A stretch of DNA of 64,000 nt from Hyphomonadaceae bacterium (GCA_022844475.1 JALHLR010000003.1:74892-138891), one strand, 5' to 3'. Positions 20,130 through 29,503 are shown, counted from the first letter of the stretch. Made by a program: numbers and translations. The notes: a model not told the origin generated them from the sequence alone.

Positions 20130-20144
20130 CGCGATCCGATCGCG
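20130..20144. promoter_or_regulatory. Palindrome upstream of pdhA (candidate operator)
   Basis: CGCGATC-C-GATCGCG, a perfect 7-base inverted repeat with a one-base centre, 65 bases ahead of the pdhA start in the 106-base ftsB-pdhA gap. Its size and placement suit a dimeric regulator, but no known operator was matched. Confidence 0.4.
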
Positions 20145-20209
20145 TGATAAGCTAGAAACGGGGCTGGATCGCCCTTTATTCTCTCCTGACACAGCAGGGA
20201 TTCCACGCG

Positions 20210-21223
20210 ATGGCGGCGAAAAAGAGCGGGGCGAAGACCAGGAAACCGGTGTCAGAGCCACAAAAAGCTGAACTGGTTCAGTTTTATCGGGACATGCTTC
20301 TGATCCGGCGCTTCGAGGAGAAGGCCGGTCAGCTCTATGGCATGGGTCTCATCGCCGGCTTCTGCCACCTCTACATCGGCCAGGAAGCAGTGGTGGTCGG
20401 CGTCCAGTCGGTCCTCGACCCGGATGATCAGGTCATCACCGGCTATCGTGACCACGGCCACATGCTGGCCTGCGGGATGACCTCGCGCGGCGTGATGGCA
20501 GAACTCACTGGTCGCGAGGGCGGATACGCCCGCGGCAAGGGCGGCTCGATGCATATGTTCAGCCGCGAGAAGAACTTCTTTGGCGGCCACGGAATTGTCG
20601 GCGCACAGGTTCCGCTCGGAACAGGCCTCGCTTTCGCCAACCGCTACAAGGGGCAGGACAATGTCTGCGTCGCCTATTTCGGCGATGGCGCATCGAACCA
20701 GGGGCAGGTCTACGAAGCCTTCAACATGGCCTCGCTGTGGAAGCTGCCCGTCGTCTACGTGATCGAGAACAATCAGTATGCGATGGGCACATCGATCGCC
20801 CGCGCCTCCGCCGAGACGGAACTCTACAAGCGCGGCATCTCATTCGAGATCCCCGGCGAGGAAGTCGACGGCATGGACGTGCTGGCCGTCCGCAAGGCGG
20901 CTGCCAAAGCGGTGCAGCGTGCGCGCGAAGGCGATGGCCCCTATATCCTCGAGATGAAGACGTACCGGTATCGCGGCCACTCGATGTCCGACCCTGCCAA
21001 GTACCGCACGCGCGAGGAAGTGCAGGAGATGCGCGAGCATCACGACCCGATCGAGATGCTGAAGAAGAAGCTCCTTGATGCAAAGCATGTCACCGAAGAC
21101 GACTTCAAGAAAATCGAAGCCGAGGTCCGCGAGATCGTGAACGATTCAGCGCAGTTCGCGCAGGACAGCCCCGAGCCGCATCCGGATGAGCTGTGGACCG
21201 ACGTGCTGGTGGAGAGCCGCTAG
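20210..21223 (+). CDS. pdhA: Pyruvate dehydrogenase E1 component, alpha subunit
   Basis: Thiamine-diphosphate subunit of the E1 heterotetramer that decarboxylates pyruvate and passes the acetyl group to lipoyl-E2. 337 residues. The ThDP motif GDGASNQG and the downstream NNQYAMGTS are intact; RYRGHSMSDPAKYRTREE is the conserved phosphorylation-loop region of the family. First gene of pdhA-pdhB-pdhC, three bases before pdhB. Confidence 0.97.
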   Translation: MAAKKSGAKTRKPVSEPQKAELVQFYRDMLLIRRFEEKAGQLYGMGLIAGFCHLYIGQEAVVVGVQSVLDPDDQVITGYRDHGHMLACGMTSRGVMAELTGREGGYARGKGGSMHMFSREKNFFGGHGIVGAQVPLGTGLAFANRYKGQDNVCVAYFGDGASNQGQVYEAFNMASLWKLPVVYVIENNQYAMGTSIARASAETELYKRGISFEIPGEEVDGMDVLAVRKAAAKAVQRAREGDGPYILEMKTYRYRGHSMSDPAKYRTREEVQEMREHHDPIEMLKKKLLDAKHVTEDDFKKIEAEVREIVNDSAQFAQDSPEPHPDELWTDVLVESR

Positions 21224-21226
21224 ATC

Positions 21227-22678
21227 ATGACCGACATCCTGATGCCTGCGCTTTCGCCCACCATGGAGGAGGGCAAGCTCGCCAGATGGCTGGTGAAGGA
21301 AGGCGACACCGTGAAGCCCGGCGATGTGATCGCCGAGATCGAGACCGACAAGGCGACGATGGAAGTCGAAGCTGTCGATGAAGGCGTGATCTCGAAGCTG
21401 ATGATCGCGGCAGGGACCGAGGGCGTGAAGGTCAACGCCGTGATCGCGCAGATTTCAGCCGGGGATGATGCGCCGGCGCCGAAGACGAGTGGCAAGAACA
21501 AGTCGTCCGCGAAGGGAGCCGAAGTGCATACGCGCTCCGACGCAAAGGCAGATGCAGCTGGCGGCAAGCCGGACGACAGCGCCACGGAACAGAAGGCCCG
21601 CAATGACGGCCATCGCCTGCGCGCGCCGGAGCAGAAAGTTGCCGCAGCCGAGGGCCTCCACGATCCGACACTGCCGGAAGGTGTAACCTACAAGAAGACC
21701 GCCGTGCGCGATGCTCTGCGAGACGCGATCGCCGAGGAGATGCGGCGCGACGAAACGGTTTTCCTGATGGGCGAGGAAGTCGGCCAGTACCAGGGCGCCT
21801 ATAAGGTCTCGCGCGGACTTCTGGAAGAGTTCGGCGACCGCCGGATAATCGACACGCCGATCACCGAGTACGGCTTTGCCGGTCTTGGCGTCGGCGCGGC
21901 GTTCGGCGGGCTTAAGCCGATCGTCGAGTTCATGACGTTCAATTTTGCGATGCAGGCCATCGACCACATCATCAACTCGGCGGCCAAGACGCTCTACATG
22001 TCCGGCGGGCAGATGGGTTGCCCCATCGTGTTCCGCGGGCCCAATGGCGCCGCATCACGTGTCGGAGCACAGCACAGCCAGGATTACTCCGCCTGGTACG
22101 GCCACATCCCCGGCCTCAAAGTGTTGGCGCCCTATGATGCGGCAGATGCCAAGGGGCTGCTCAAGGCCGCGATCCGCGATCCCAACCCGGTTGTCTTCCT
22201 CGAACACGAGCTGATGTACGGCATCGAGTTCGACGTTCCAGAGGTGGAGGACTTCGTCCTGCCCATCGGCAAAGCGCGCATCCGCCGCGAAGGCGCAGAT
22301 GTCACGCTGGTTGCGCATTCAAGGATGGTGAAGTTCGCGCTCGATGCTGCTGAGGACCTTGCCGGGCATGGGATCGAGGCGGAGGTGATCGACCTGCGCT
22401 CGCTGCGCCCGCTGGACACAGCGACCGTCATCGAGAGCGTGAAGAAGACAAACCGCATCGTATGCTGCGAGGAAGGCTGGCGCTTCTTCGGCGTCGGGGC
22501 CGAAATCGCCGCCGCCGTCACCGAACACGCTTTCGACTATCTCGATGCGCCGCCGATGCGCGTCGCGCAGAGGGATGTCCCGCTGCCGTATGCTGCGAAT
22601 CTTGAGAAACTCTCGCTGCCAAACGCGCAGGATATCGTCGCAGCGGCGAAGAAGGTTTGCTATCGGGAGGTCGAATAG
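21227..22678 (+). CDS. pdhB: Pyruvate dehydrogenase E1 beta subunit with N-terminal lipoyl domain
   Basis: 483 residues: a lipoyl domain (about 1-80, lipoyl lysine K42 in [10 protein letters not shown]), a charged flexible linker (about 85-145), then the transketolase-like E1-beta core ([54 protein letters not shown]). The extra lipoyl domain on E1-beta is a known alphaproteobacterial variant and nearly repeats the E2 domain: the [13 protein letters not shown] stretch is the same in both. It ends directly against pdhC. Confidence 0.97.
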   Translation: MTDILMPALSPTMEEGKLARWLVKEGDTVKPGDVIAEIETDKATMEVEAVDEGVISKLMIAAGTEGVKVNAVIAQISAGDDAPAPKTSGKNKSSAKGAEVHTRSDAKADAAGGKPDDSATEQKARNDGHRLRAPEQKVAAAEGLHDPTLPEGVTYKKTAVRDALRDAIAEEMRRDETVFLMGEEVGQYQGAYKVSRGLLEEFGDRRIIDTPITEYGFAGLGVGAAFGGLKPIVEFMTFNFAMQAIDHIINSAAKTLYMSGGQMGCPIVFRGPNGAASRVGAQHSQDYSAWYGHIPGLKVLAPYDAADAKGLLKAAIRDPNPVVFLEHELMYGIEFDVPEVEDFVLPIGKARIRREGADVTLVAHSRMVKFALDAAEDLAGHGIEAEVIDLRSLRPLDTATVIESVKKTNRIVCCEEGWRFFGVGAEIAAAVTEHAFDYLDAPPMRVAQRDVPLPYAANLEKLSLPNAQDIVAAAKKVCYREVE

Positions 22679-23974
22679 ATGACCACTCCCATCACCATGC
22701 CGGCGCTGTCGCCCACGATGGAGGAGGGGAACCTCGCCAAGTGGCACGTGAAGGTCGGAGACAAGGTGAAACCCGGCGACATCATCGCCGAGATTGAAAC
22801 CGACAAGGCGACGATGGAAGTCGAAGCCGTCGATGAAGGGACGGTGACGAAGCTGCTGGTTGAAGAAGGCGCGCAGGGCGTGAAGGTCAACGCTGTGATT
22901 GCGGAGCTTGATGGCGAGGACGGCGGGGCGAAGGCTCCGGATCGTCCTACCTTGCCGAAAGTGGGTGAGGCGCCTGCGAAGGGTCCATCGAAGCCCGAGA
23001 GCGTTGCGCCGCCCCCCAAAGCCAACCCCTTCCCACAAGAGAGCGGAGTACGCGCAACAGCAACCTCAGGCGCCAGGATCAAGGCTTCACCTCTCGCCAA
23101 GCGTCTCGCGAAGGCCGATGGTGTTGACCTGCTGGCGCTCAAGGGCACTGGCCCGCATGGCCGCATCATCAAGGCCGATGTGCTGAATGCGCCAAAAGGC
23201 GGCGCGAGGCAGGCGCCCACGGCTGGCGGCGGCATCAAGAGCCTGATCGAGCCCGCGCTGCTCGACGATCGCATCTACGCGCCAGACACCTACGAACTCA
23301 TTCCGCTCGACGGGGTGCGCAAGGTCACGGCGCGGCGACTGACGCAGTCCTTCATGCAGGTGCCGCACTTCCCGCTGACGATCGATCTCGAGATCGACCA
23401 CCTGCTGTCCGCGCGCGTGCGGATCAACGAGGCGGCTGCTGCATCCGGCACGAAGGTCTCGGTCAACGACATGCTGATCAAGGCCTGTGCGATGGCGTTG
23501 ATGGCGCACCCCGACGCCAACGCAAGCTACACCGACAAGGGCGTCGCCCAGCACAAGTCCGCGCATGTCTCAGTGGCCGTCGCCATCCCCGGCGGGCTCA
23601 TCACGCCGGTGGTGCGCGACGCGCAGACCAAGGGCCTCGCCCAGATCGCCGCCGAGATGAAGGATCTCGCGGCGCGGGCGCGCGACAAGAAGCTGAAGCC
23701 GCAGGAATACATGGGCGGCACGTTCTCGATCTCGAACCTCGGCATGATGGGCATTCGGCAGTTCGCCTCGATCCTCAACCCGCCGGAGGGGATGATCCTC
23801 TCAGTCGGCGCGGGTGAGAAGCGCGCCGTGGTCAAGAACGACAAGGTGGAGATCGCTACCATGATGACCGTGACCCTGACCTGCGACCATCGCGTGGTCG
23901 ACGGCGCCACGGGCGCGCGATGGCTCGCAACGTTCAAGCAGTTTGTCGAGACGCCTGAAGCGATGCTGCTCTGA
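22679..23974 (+). CDS. pdhC: Dihydrolipoamide acetyltransferase (E2)
   Basis: Core of the pyruvate dehydrogenase complex; moves acetyl from lipoamide to CoA. 431 residues: one lipoyl domain (K43 in [10 protein letters not shown]), a Pro/Ala-rich linker, a peripheral-subunit-binding domain (about 120-155, [28 protein letters not shown]) and the catalytic domain ending with the HxxxDG motif (H404, D408). Its stop overlaps the start of the next small gene by one base, so translation is probably coupled. Confidence 0.97.
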   Translation: MTTPITMPALSPTMEEGNLAKWHVKVGDKVKPGDIIAEIETDKATMEVEAVDEGTVTKLLVEEGAQGVKVNAVIAELDGEDGGAKAPDRPTLPKVGEAPAKGPSKPESVAPPPKANPFPQESGVRATATSGARIKASPLAKRLAKADGVDLLALKGTGPHGRIIKADVLNAPKGGARQAPTAGGGIKSLIEPALLDDRIYAPDTYELIPLDGVRKVTARRLTQSFMQVPHFPLTIDLEIDHLLSARVRINEAAAASGTKVSVNDMLIKACAMALMAHPDANASYTDKGVAQHKSAHVSVAVAIPGGLITPVVRDAQTKGLAQIAAEMKDLAARARDKKLKPQEYMGGTFSISNLGMMGIRQFASILNPPEGMILSVGAGEKRAVVKNDKVEIATMMTVTLTCDHRVVDGATGARWLATFKQFVETPEAMLL

Positions 23975-24201
23975 TGTCGTTGCGCGTAAAGCTCCTGATC
24001 GCCGCGATAGCCCTGGCCCTGTCGCTGTTCGCGACCTTTGGGGATTTCTTCTTCGTCGGCGTGCTGGGCCTCACGCCGGGGTCGGGCAGGATTGTTGTGG
24101 CGGCAGCGTTGCTCGTCATCGGCGTGGTCTGGTTTGTCTGGTCCGGCGCCGCTGTGCGCAAGACGCTGAGAGACGTGCGCAGCAGGGGCGCGAGGGACTG
24201 A
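23974..24201 (+). CDS. Small two-helix membrane protein in the pdh operon
   Basis: 75 residues starting in the TGATG that ends pdhC. Two hydrophobic helices, at about 7-22 and 39-57 (IVVAAALLVIGVVWFVW), with a basic C-terminus (RKTLRDVRSRGARD) that should face the cytoplasm. No family recognised. Coupling to pdhC suggests a role tied to the complex or its membrane surroundings, but this is only inference. Confidence 0.72.
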   Translation: MSLRVKLLIAAIALALSLFATFGDFFFVGVLGLTPGSGRIVVAAALLVIGVVWFVWSGAAVRKTLRDVRSRGARD

Positions 24202-24214
24202 TCGGGAGGTCTAT

Positions 24215-24595
24215 TTGGCTCACGTGGGATCAGGTTTTGCCGCCTCACTCTGTGCGCTGCTGGCGTGTTGCGCTCCGGCGCCGGGGCCAGCCGCGAGGCT
24301 GACGATGGGCGAGCTTTCGGCGATCGTGACGCCACTCACCTATCGCGAACTGCTAGGAACGAAGTGCGGCGAGCCGAACATGGCGGTGAAGACGGCTTTC
24401 CTCGCGGACCTTAAGGCTGCAGGGGCGCCTGACGCGTTGATGACTGAAGTTACTGCGGAAGCGGAGCGCATCGAGGTGGCGGAGCGCGATATCCCGAACG
24501 AATATGTCTGCACGGCCGATCTATACGAGACGACGGAAAAGAACGCGGCGGCGGCGCAGAAGGCGTGGGCTGACCTCAAGAACCGCAAATCGTGA
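24215..24595 (+). CDS. Putative lipoprotein of unknown function between pdhC and lpdA
   Basis: 126 residues starting at TTG 24215, which is backed by a strong GGGAGG five bases upstream. The N-terminus is a short signal peptide with LLAC as possible lipobox (Cys18). The mature part is mostly helical and rich in Ala, Glu and Lys, with two further cysteines (KCGE and VCTAD) that could form a disulfide. No family recognised. It sits 13 bases after the membrane protein gene and nine bases before lpdA. Confidence 0.65.
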   Translation: MAHVGSGFAASLCALLACCAPAPGPAARLTMGELSAIVTPLTYRELLGTKCGEPNMAVKTAFLADLKAAGAPDALMTEVTAEAERIEVAERDIPNEYVCTADLYETTEKNAAAAQKAWADLKNRKS

Positions 24596-24604
24596 GCACG
24601 CAAC

Positions 24605-26023
24605 ATGGCTGATGCCAAGGCTTCCTACGATCTCATCGTCATCGGCTCGGGGCCGGGCGGCTACGTCGCGGCGATCCGTGCGTCCCAGCTGGGCATGAAG
24701 ACAGCGATCGTCGAGCGGGCGGAGATCGGCGGCATCTGTCTCAACTGGGGGTGTATCCCGACCAAGGCCCTGCTGCGGTCGAGCGAGGTGTTTCATCTCA
24801 TCACGCATGCGAAGGATTACGGGCTCTCGGTCGACAATCCGAAAGTGATTATGGATGCGGTGGTCAAGCGTTCGCGTGGCGTGGCGCAGCAGCTGTCGAA
24901 TGGCGTCACCTTCCTGATGAAGAAGCACAAGATCGATGTACTGGTAGGGACAGCGCGGCTGCAGAAGGGCGCCGCCGCGCCGACGGTGATCGTCGAGAAG
25001 GGGAAGGGTGAGGGGACTTACGTCGCGAAGAATGTGATGTTGGCCACGGGCGCACGGGCGCGGGAGATACCGGACATCGGACTGAAGGTCGATGGCAAGA
25101 CGGTCTGGGCATATCGGGAGGCGATGGTGCCGATGGAAATGCCGAAGCAGCTCCTTGTGATCGGATCGGGCGCCATAGGTATCGAGTTTGCGAGCTTCTA
25201 TCGTACCTTGGGCGCAGAAGTGACGGTGGTCGAGGCGCTGGATCGAATCCTGCCAGTGGAGGATGCGGAGATTTCCGCATTCATGCTGAAGCAACTTGGC
25301 AAGCAGGGGATCAAGATTCTCACGTCGGCGCAGGTGAAGTCGCTCAAGATCGACAAGGGCGCTGCGACAGCCGTGGTTGCGGCCAAGGAGGGCGAGCAGA
25401 CGCTGAAGGCGGATAAGGTGATCCTCGCTATCGGCATCGTCGGCAATGTCGAGGATCTCGGGCTTGAGCAGCTGGGCGTGAAGGTCGAGAAAACGCACAT
25501 CGTGGTCGATGGCTTCGGCAGGACGAATGTGCCGGGGCTCTACGCGATCGGCGACGTCACCGGGCCGCCCTGGCTGGCGCACAAGGCGATGCATGAGGGC
25601 GTGATCGTTGTGGAAGGCATGCAGGGCAAGGCGCCCTCACACAAGTTCGATCCGTGGAATGTGCCGGGCTGCACCTACTCGCATCCGCAGGTGGCGAGCG
25701 TCGGCATGACGGAGGAAGCAGCGAGGAAGACGGGCCGAAAGCTGAAGATCGGCAAGTTTCCCTTCATCGGCAACGGCAAGGCGATCGCACTTGGTGAACC
25801 GGAAGGTCTCGTAAAGACAATCTTTGACGAGCAGACCGGCGAACTGCTCGGCGCGCACATGGCGGGTGAAGGCGTCACCGAACTCATCCAGGGCTATTGC
25901 ATCGCGCGGCAGGGCGAACTGACCGAAGCTGAGCTCATGGAAACTGTCTTCCCGCATCCGACACTGTCTGAAATGATGCACGAAAGCGTGCTCGCCGCCT
26001 ATGGGCGGCCATTGCACATCTGA
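24605..26023 (+). CDS. lpdA: Dihydrolipoamide dehydrogenase (E3)
   Basis: FAD enzyme that reoxidises dihydrolipoamide with NAD+. 472 residues. FAD-binding GSGPGGYVAA, redox-active disulfide C45/C50 in GGICLNWGCIPTK, NAD-binding GSGAIGIEFASFY and the C-terminal HP pair in FPHPTLSEMMHE that belongs to the active site of the other monomer. Closes the pyruvate dehydrogenase gene set. The TIR gene follows after 14 bases with no terminator seen between. Confidence 0.97.
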   Translation: MADAKASYDLIVIGSGPGGYVAAIRASQLGMKTAIVERAEIGGICLNWGCIPTKALLRSSEVFHLITHAKDYGLSVDNPKVIMDAVVKRSRGVAQQLSNGVTFLMKKHKIDVLVGTARLQKGAAAPTVIVEKGKGEGTYVAKNVMLATGARAREIPDIGLKVDGKTVWAYREAMVPMEMPKQLLVIGSGAIGIEFASFYRTLGAEVTVVEALDRILPVEDAEISAFMLKQLGKQGIKILTSAQVKSLKIDKGAATAVVAAKEGEQTLKADKVILAIGIVGNVEDLGLEQLGVKVEKTHIVVDGFGRTNVPGLYAIGDVTGPPWLAHKAMHEGVIVVEGMQGKAPSHKFDPWNVPGCTYSHPQVASVGMTEEAARKTGRKLKIGKFPFIGNGKAIALGEPEGLVKTIFDEQTGELLGAHMAGEGVTELIQGYCIARQGELTEAELMETVFPHPTLSEMMHESVLAAYGRPLHI

Positions 26024-26037
26024 GTCGGACAGGGCGC

Positions 26038-26793
26038 ATGCCGCAGGTTTTCGTTTCGCATTCCACCGAGGACGCGGCCATTGCGCGGCAGGTTGCGGGT
26101 GCCTTACGGGCAGCAAGGGTCGGTGTGTGGATCGCACCGGATTCAATCAAGCCGGGCGAAGCCTACAACGAAGCCATCGTGGCAGGACTGCGCGCTTGCG
26201 AGACGCTTGCCGTGCTCGTCTCCAGATCATCCAACGTCTCAAAGCATGTTGCTCGCGAAGTGGTCCTGGCCGATGGGCAGGGCAAGCGTATCATTCCAAT
26301 CAGGATCGAAGCGGTCGAGCCTTCTGACGGACTCACCTACTATCTCAGCATGCCGCAATGGGTGGAATGGCATGCGCATGGAGCGTCCGCGCTGGCGCCG
26401 ATGATCGCCATGCTTGGCGACGCACGGGTCGTCGACGTTGCCCCGCCTCAAGTGCAGAATCCTCCACCGGCCATCGCCGGGAGCGATGCGATGATCGAGA
26501 TTCGGCGCGGGAGCCACCTGACAGGTTCGGCGCGTAACGTGGCGATCCTCGTGGATGGAGACAAGGTGGGCGAGGTTGGGAACGGAAAGTCGCTCGTGTT
26601 TCGCGTGGCGCCGGGACAACGTGAGATCGTGGCGCGCTTCGACTACATAAAGAGCGCTCCCTTCGCCGTGGACGCGCAACCGGGCCGTGTTCGTGTTGTC
26701 GAACTTGGTCTTCCCAACATCGCGGATGTTGGGGCGCAGCTGTCAGGCCTTCTTGGCCAGTCGAAGTATTTCCGGTGGAACCTGCTTGACTAG
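26038..26793 (+). CDS. TIR-domain protein with C-terminal beta domain
   Basis: 251 residues. Residues 1-125 form a bacterial TIR domain: VFVSHSTEDAAIARQV, WIAPDSIKPGEAYNEAI (30-46), TLAVLVSRSSNVSKHV and then REVVLA, whose Glu74 lies where TIR NADases have their catalytic glutamate. A Pro-rich linker (135-148) leads to a beta-rich domain (about 152-223) that resembles small beta-sandwich adaptor domains (AILVDGDKVGEVGNG, FRVAPGQREIVARF). Many bacterial TIR proteins break down NAD+, often in antiphage defence. This one stands directly behind lpdA and has no partner defence gene beside it. Enzymatic activity is inferred, not shown. Confidence 0.82.
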   Translation: MPQVFVSHSTEDAAIARQVAGALRAARVGVWIAPDSIKPGEAYNEAIVAGLRACETLAVLVSRSSNVSKHVAREVVLADGQGKRIIPIRIEAVEPSDGLTYYLSMPQWVEWHAHGASALAPMIAMLGDARVVDVAPPQVQNPPPAIAGSDAMIEIRRGSHLTGSARNVAILVDGDKVGEVGNGKSLVFRVAPGQREIVARFDYIKSAPFAVDAQPGRVRVVELGLPNIADVGAQLSGLLGQSKYFRWNLLD

Positions 26794-26822
26794 GTTGGCC
26801 CGAAAGCCTGTGCCGAAGCCCG

Positions 26823-27296
26823 CTAGTCACGCTGCAGAAAACTCTCCGCCGGCCGGATCGCCTTCCAGGACAGCACCTTCACCGCCATCTTCCCGTTGGG
26901 CAGGCGCCACTCGGCTTCGACATAGCCCGTCGTTCGCGAGCGGTTCACGAGCTTCGCCTCGATCTCGATCTCGGGGCCTGAGACAGGGCGGAAGATCTTC
27001 ACCTGCAGGTCCTGCGTGGTGAATCCTTCGCCTTCCTCCAGCGCCGTAGCCATGCACATCGAAACGACATTGTCGGACAGCGCCGCGATCCAGCCGCCGA
27101 AGACACGGCCGCCGCCGATGTCGCGCGAACCATCATTCGGCCAGCGGAACAGCACCCGGCCGACCTCCGCCTCCTTGCACCACAGGTCCGGGCGGACGCC
27201 CATATTGATGTGCGCTGGAGGCAGACTGCCTGACATGAACACCTTCATCCGCTCATTCACGTGCGCGGGCAGGGCGGGGAAGCCGTCGAAGCTCAT
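26823..27296 (-). CDS. PaaI-type hotdog-fold thioesterase
   Basis: 157 residues from ATG 27296; a frame reaching 27542 would add 82 unrelated residues. Hotdog fold with GGGRVFGGWIAALSDNVVSMCMAT as the helix-bearing core, then GFTTQDLQVKIFRPVSG and YVEAEWRLPNGKMAVKV as the strands. Acts on an acyl-CoA of unknown type. Convergent with the TIR gene. Confidence 0.82.
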   Translation of the reverse strand: MSFDGFPALPAHVNERMKVFMSGSLPPAHINMGVRPDLWCKEAEVGRVLFRWPNDGSRDIGGGRVFGGWIAALSDNVVSMCMATALEEGEGFTTQDLQVKIFRPVSGPEIEIEAKLVNRSRTTGYVEAEWRLPNGKMAVKVLSWKAIRPAESFLQRD

Positions 27297-27417
27297 GATC
27301 AGGTCCACTAGCAGAAGGCACTGGTCGCTAGCTGATTTCGGCGCTACGCCACAAGCGAAAGCTGGTCGCAGGCGAAAGCATGATGCGGCTGGAGATTGTT
27401 CAGCCAGGGGATATTCC

Positions 27418-27750
27418 GTGCGCGTTTTTCTGTCTGTTGGCGTAGCCATGCTCGTCGCCGCTTTCGCCGAAACACCGGTGCTGGCGCAGGACGGGGCGTT
27501 CATGTGGTGCCAGGCGACTGCCGGCAATGGTTCCGAGACCACAACGTACTATTCGGCACTTTTTCCGGCGGGTGCCCATCAGGCTGAAGCCAAAACCAGA
27601 GCCTTCAAGTCCGAAGCTGAAGAAGCGGAAATCAGCGCTGCCGCCGTTGTCGCGAAGTGTATGGCGCCGGCGGACTATGACACGGCTGTGGCGGCTCGAA
27701 ACGCCGCCATGAGAGCGGCGCCGGGCGAGGTGCTCAACTGGGAGGGATGA
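27418..27750 (+). CDS. Small secreted protein of unknown function
   Basis: 110 residues from GTG 27418, with AGGGG eight bases upstream. A signal peptide (residues 1-23) ends at VLAQ. The mature part has two cysteines (WCQAT, KCMAP) that could pair, and a run of alternating Ala/Glu helices. No family recognised. It ends three bases from the convergent msrB. Confidence 0.6.
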   Translation: MRVFLSVGVAMLVAAFAETPVLAQDGAFMWCQATAGNGSETTTYYSALFPAGAHQAEAKTRAFKSEAEEAEISAAAVVAKCMAPADYDTAVAARNAAMRAAPGEVLNWEG

Positions 27751-27753
27751 GGC

Positions 27754-28164
27754 TCACTCGCCGCTGGGCTTGAAATCCAGCGCGACGCCGTTGATGCAAT
27801 AGCGCAGGCCGGTTGGCGGCGGGCCATCCGGAAAGACGTGGCCCATATGGCTTCCGCACGTGTTACAGTGGACCTCTGTCCGCACCATGCCATGACTGCG
27901 GTCAACCGTTTCGCCGAGCGCCCCCGCGATGGGCGTGGTGAAGCTGGGCCAGCCGGTGCCGCTCTCGAACTTTACCGTGTTGTTGAACAGCGGCGTTTCG
28001 CATCCGGCACAGATGAAGACGCCGGGGCGCTTCTCGTAGAGCAGAGCACATGAGCCGGGGCGCTCCGTGCCGTGCTGGCGCATGACGGCGTACTGTTCGC
28101 GTGTGAGGCGCTGGCGCCATTCCTCATCGGTGCGGACGACTGGGTAGGTTTGGGTGTCGGCCAT
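27754..28164 (-). CDS. msrB: Peptide-methionine (R)-S-oxide reductase
   Basis: Repairs methionine-R-sulfoxide in proteins. 136 residues from ATG 28164; the longer frame from 28194 is not needed. Zinc-binding cysteines C52/C55 (CAGC) and C100/C103 (CNTC), and the catalytic C123 in RYCING. The conserved GTGWPSF and [12 protein letters not shown] segments are present. No signal peptide, so cytoplasmic. Confidence 0.95.
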   Translation of the reverse strand: MADTQTYPVVRTDEEWRQRLTREQYAVMRQHGTERPGSCALLYEKRPGVFICAGCETPLFNNTVKFESGTGWPSFTTPIAGALGETVDRSHGMVRTEVHCNTCGSHMGHVFPDGPPPTGLRYCINGVALDFKPSGE

Positions 28165-28231
28165 TGGCGTCTCCGGGGCTGGGGTGCAATCCAACTACGG
28201 CTGCACCCCCGATATGGTAACGCGAGCAGCC

Positions 28232-29014
28232 TTAGACAGCCGTCACGCCGCCATCGACAACGATGTTCTGCCCGGTAGTCCAGCTACCAGCCTTTGAGGC
28301 GAGGAATACCGCCGCGCCGGCAATATCGTTGGGCTCGCCGAGACGGCGGAGTGGGGTTTCCTCCTCACGCTGCTCGCGGGTATCGTCGTCCGCCCAGAGC
28401 GCCTTTGCGAAGTCGGTCTTCACGAGGCCGGGGGAGATGCAGTTGACGCGGATGTTGTATGGGCCAAGTTCCGCTGCGAGGTTGCGGGCGAGCTGAACGT
28501 CGGCCGCCTTCGAGATGCAGTAGGCGCCGATTACGGTCGAGGCGCGCAGCCCACCGATCGAAGAGACGATGATCACTGCGCCGTCCTTCCGTTCGATCAT
28601 CTGCGGGGCGACCATCTGGATCAGCCAATTGTTCGAGATGATGTTGTTCGACAGGATCTTTGCGAAGGCCTCGTCCTGGATTCCCGCCATCGGGCCGTAA
28701 TACGGGTTCGAGGCAGCGTTGCAGACGACAATGTCGATCTTGCCGAAGGCGGCGTTGGTCTCGTTGACCAGCCGCTGGAGATCTTCCTTCGAGGAGATGT
28801 TGGCCGGACATGCGATGGCGGTGCCGCTGCCATAGCTGGCGTTGATGGCGGCGGCAACTTCCTCGCACGGACCGGGCTTGCGCGAGGAGATGGTCACTCG
28901 CGCGCCATGGCTGGCGAACTGTTCTGCGATGGCCTTGCCGATGCCCTTGGTCGAGCCGGTGATGAGGGCAGTCTTGCCTTTGAGATCGAACAGCGTGCCG
29001 GCGGCGTTGGCCAT
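28232..29014 (-). CDS. SDR-family oxidoreductase
   Basis: 260 residues, NAD(P)-dependent. TGSTKGIG cofactor loop (about 19-26), CNAASNP at the NNAG position, catalytic Ser in IVSSIGG and YCISK (YxxxK), C-terminal WTTGQNIVVDGG. AAAAGGAAA precedes ATG 29014, and two tandem hairpins lie just upstream in its leader. Third full or partial SDR in this window; substrate unknown. Confidence 0.9.
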   Translation of the reverse strand: MANAAGTLFDLKGKTALITGSTKGIGKAIAEQFASHGARVTISSRKPGPCEEVAAAINASYGSGTAIACPANISSKEDLQRLVNETNAAFGKIDIVVCNAASNPYYGPMAGIQDEAFAKILSNNIISNNWLIQMVAPQMIERKDGAVIIVSSIGGLRASTVIGAYCISKAADVQLARNLAAELGPYNIRVNCISPGLVKTDFAKALWADDDTREQREEETPLRRLGEPNDIAGAAVFLASKAGSWTTGQNIVVDGGVTAV

Positions 29015-29032
29015 GGGGTGTTTCCTTTTCTC

Positions 29033-29065
29033 TGGCCCTTCGGGGCCACCGGGGCAGTCGCCCCG
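29033..29065 (-). promoter_or_regulatory. Two tandem hairpins in the SDR leader
   Basis: TGGCCC-TTCG-GGGCCA (29033-29048) and CGGGGC-AGTC-GCCCCG (29050-29065), each a perfect 6-base-pair stem with a 4-base loop, one base apart. On the minus strand they end about 18 bases ahead of the SDR start, leaving only GAGAAAAGGAAACACC as ribosome-binding region. No T-run follows, so a leader or attenuator role is more likely than a plain terminator. Not matched to a known riboswitch. Confidence 0.5.
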
Positions 29066-29503
29066 TTGTTCTGACGCAATGATGCAGCGTTTCTAACGCG
29101 GGAATCGCGGAAGGGAAACCGCGGCCGACGTGCGGGCTTCTCCAAGGTTCTTGCGCGGGCCGAGACGTCTGGAATTCCTGCTGACCCGCAGGGACTGCGG
29201 AGCGGCGGGACGACCGCGATCAGGAAAAGCTTCAAGGTCGGTGGATGCAAGTGATGCCAGCCGATCGCGGCGAGGGGCATGCGGAAATTCTGCTGTCGAG
29301 GCTTCCGCGGGAGCGCATGCCGTGTAGACTTTGCTCATGTGCCGGGGACTGCCCAACAGGGTTGCCCACGCTTGCTTGCGACTTGCTTGTGATTGCGACC
29401 GCCGGGGCCAATGGCGGGATAATGTTATGGATGCTGCGTCCGCGCCAACGCGTCATGGCGTGGATCAAGGTCCGAGCGCGCGGCCGCTAAGGCAAGCACC
29501 TCT

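Noticed and set aside
27016-27417. N-terminal extension of the small secreted protein
   Set aside because: It would cover the thioesterase gene in antisense; GTG 27418 has both a Shine-Dalgarno and a signal peptide.
29245-29490. 81-codon frame in the SDR-glsB gap
   Set aside because: No Shine-Dalgarno, no family, and overlapped by equally long frames on the other strand.
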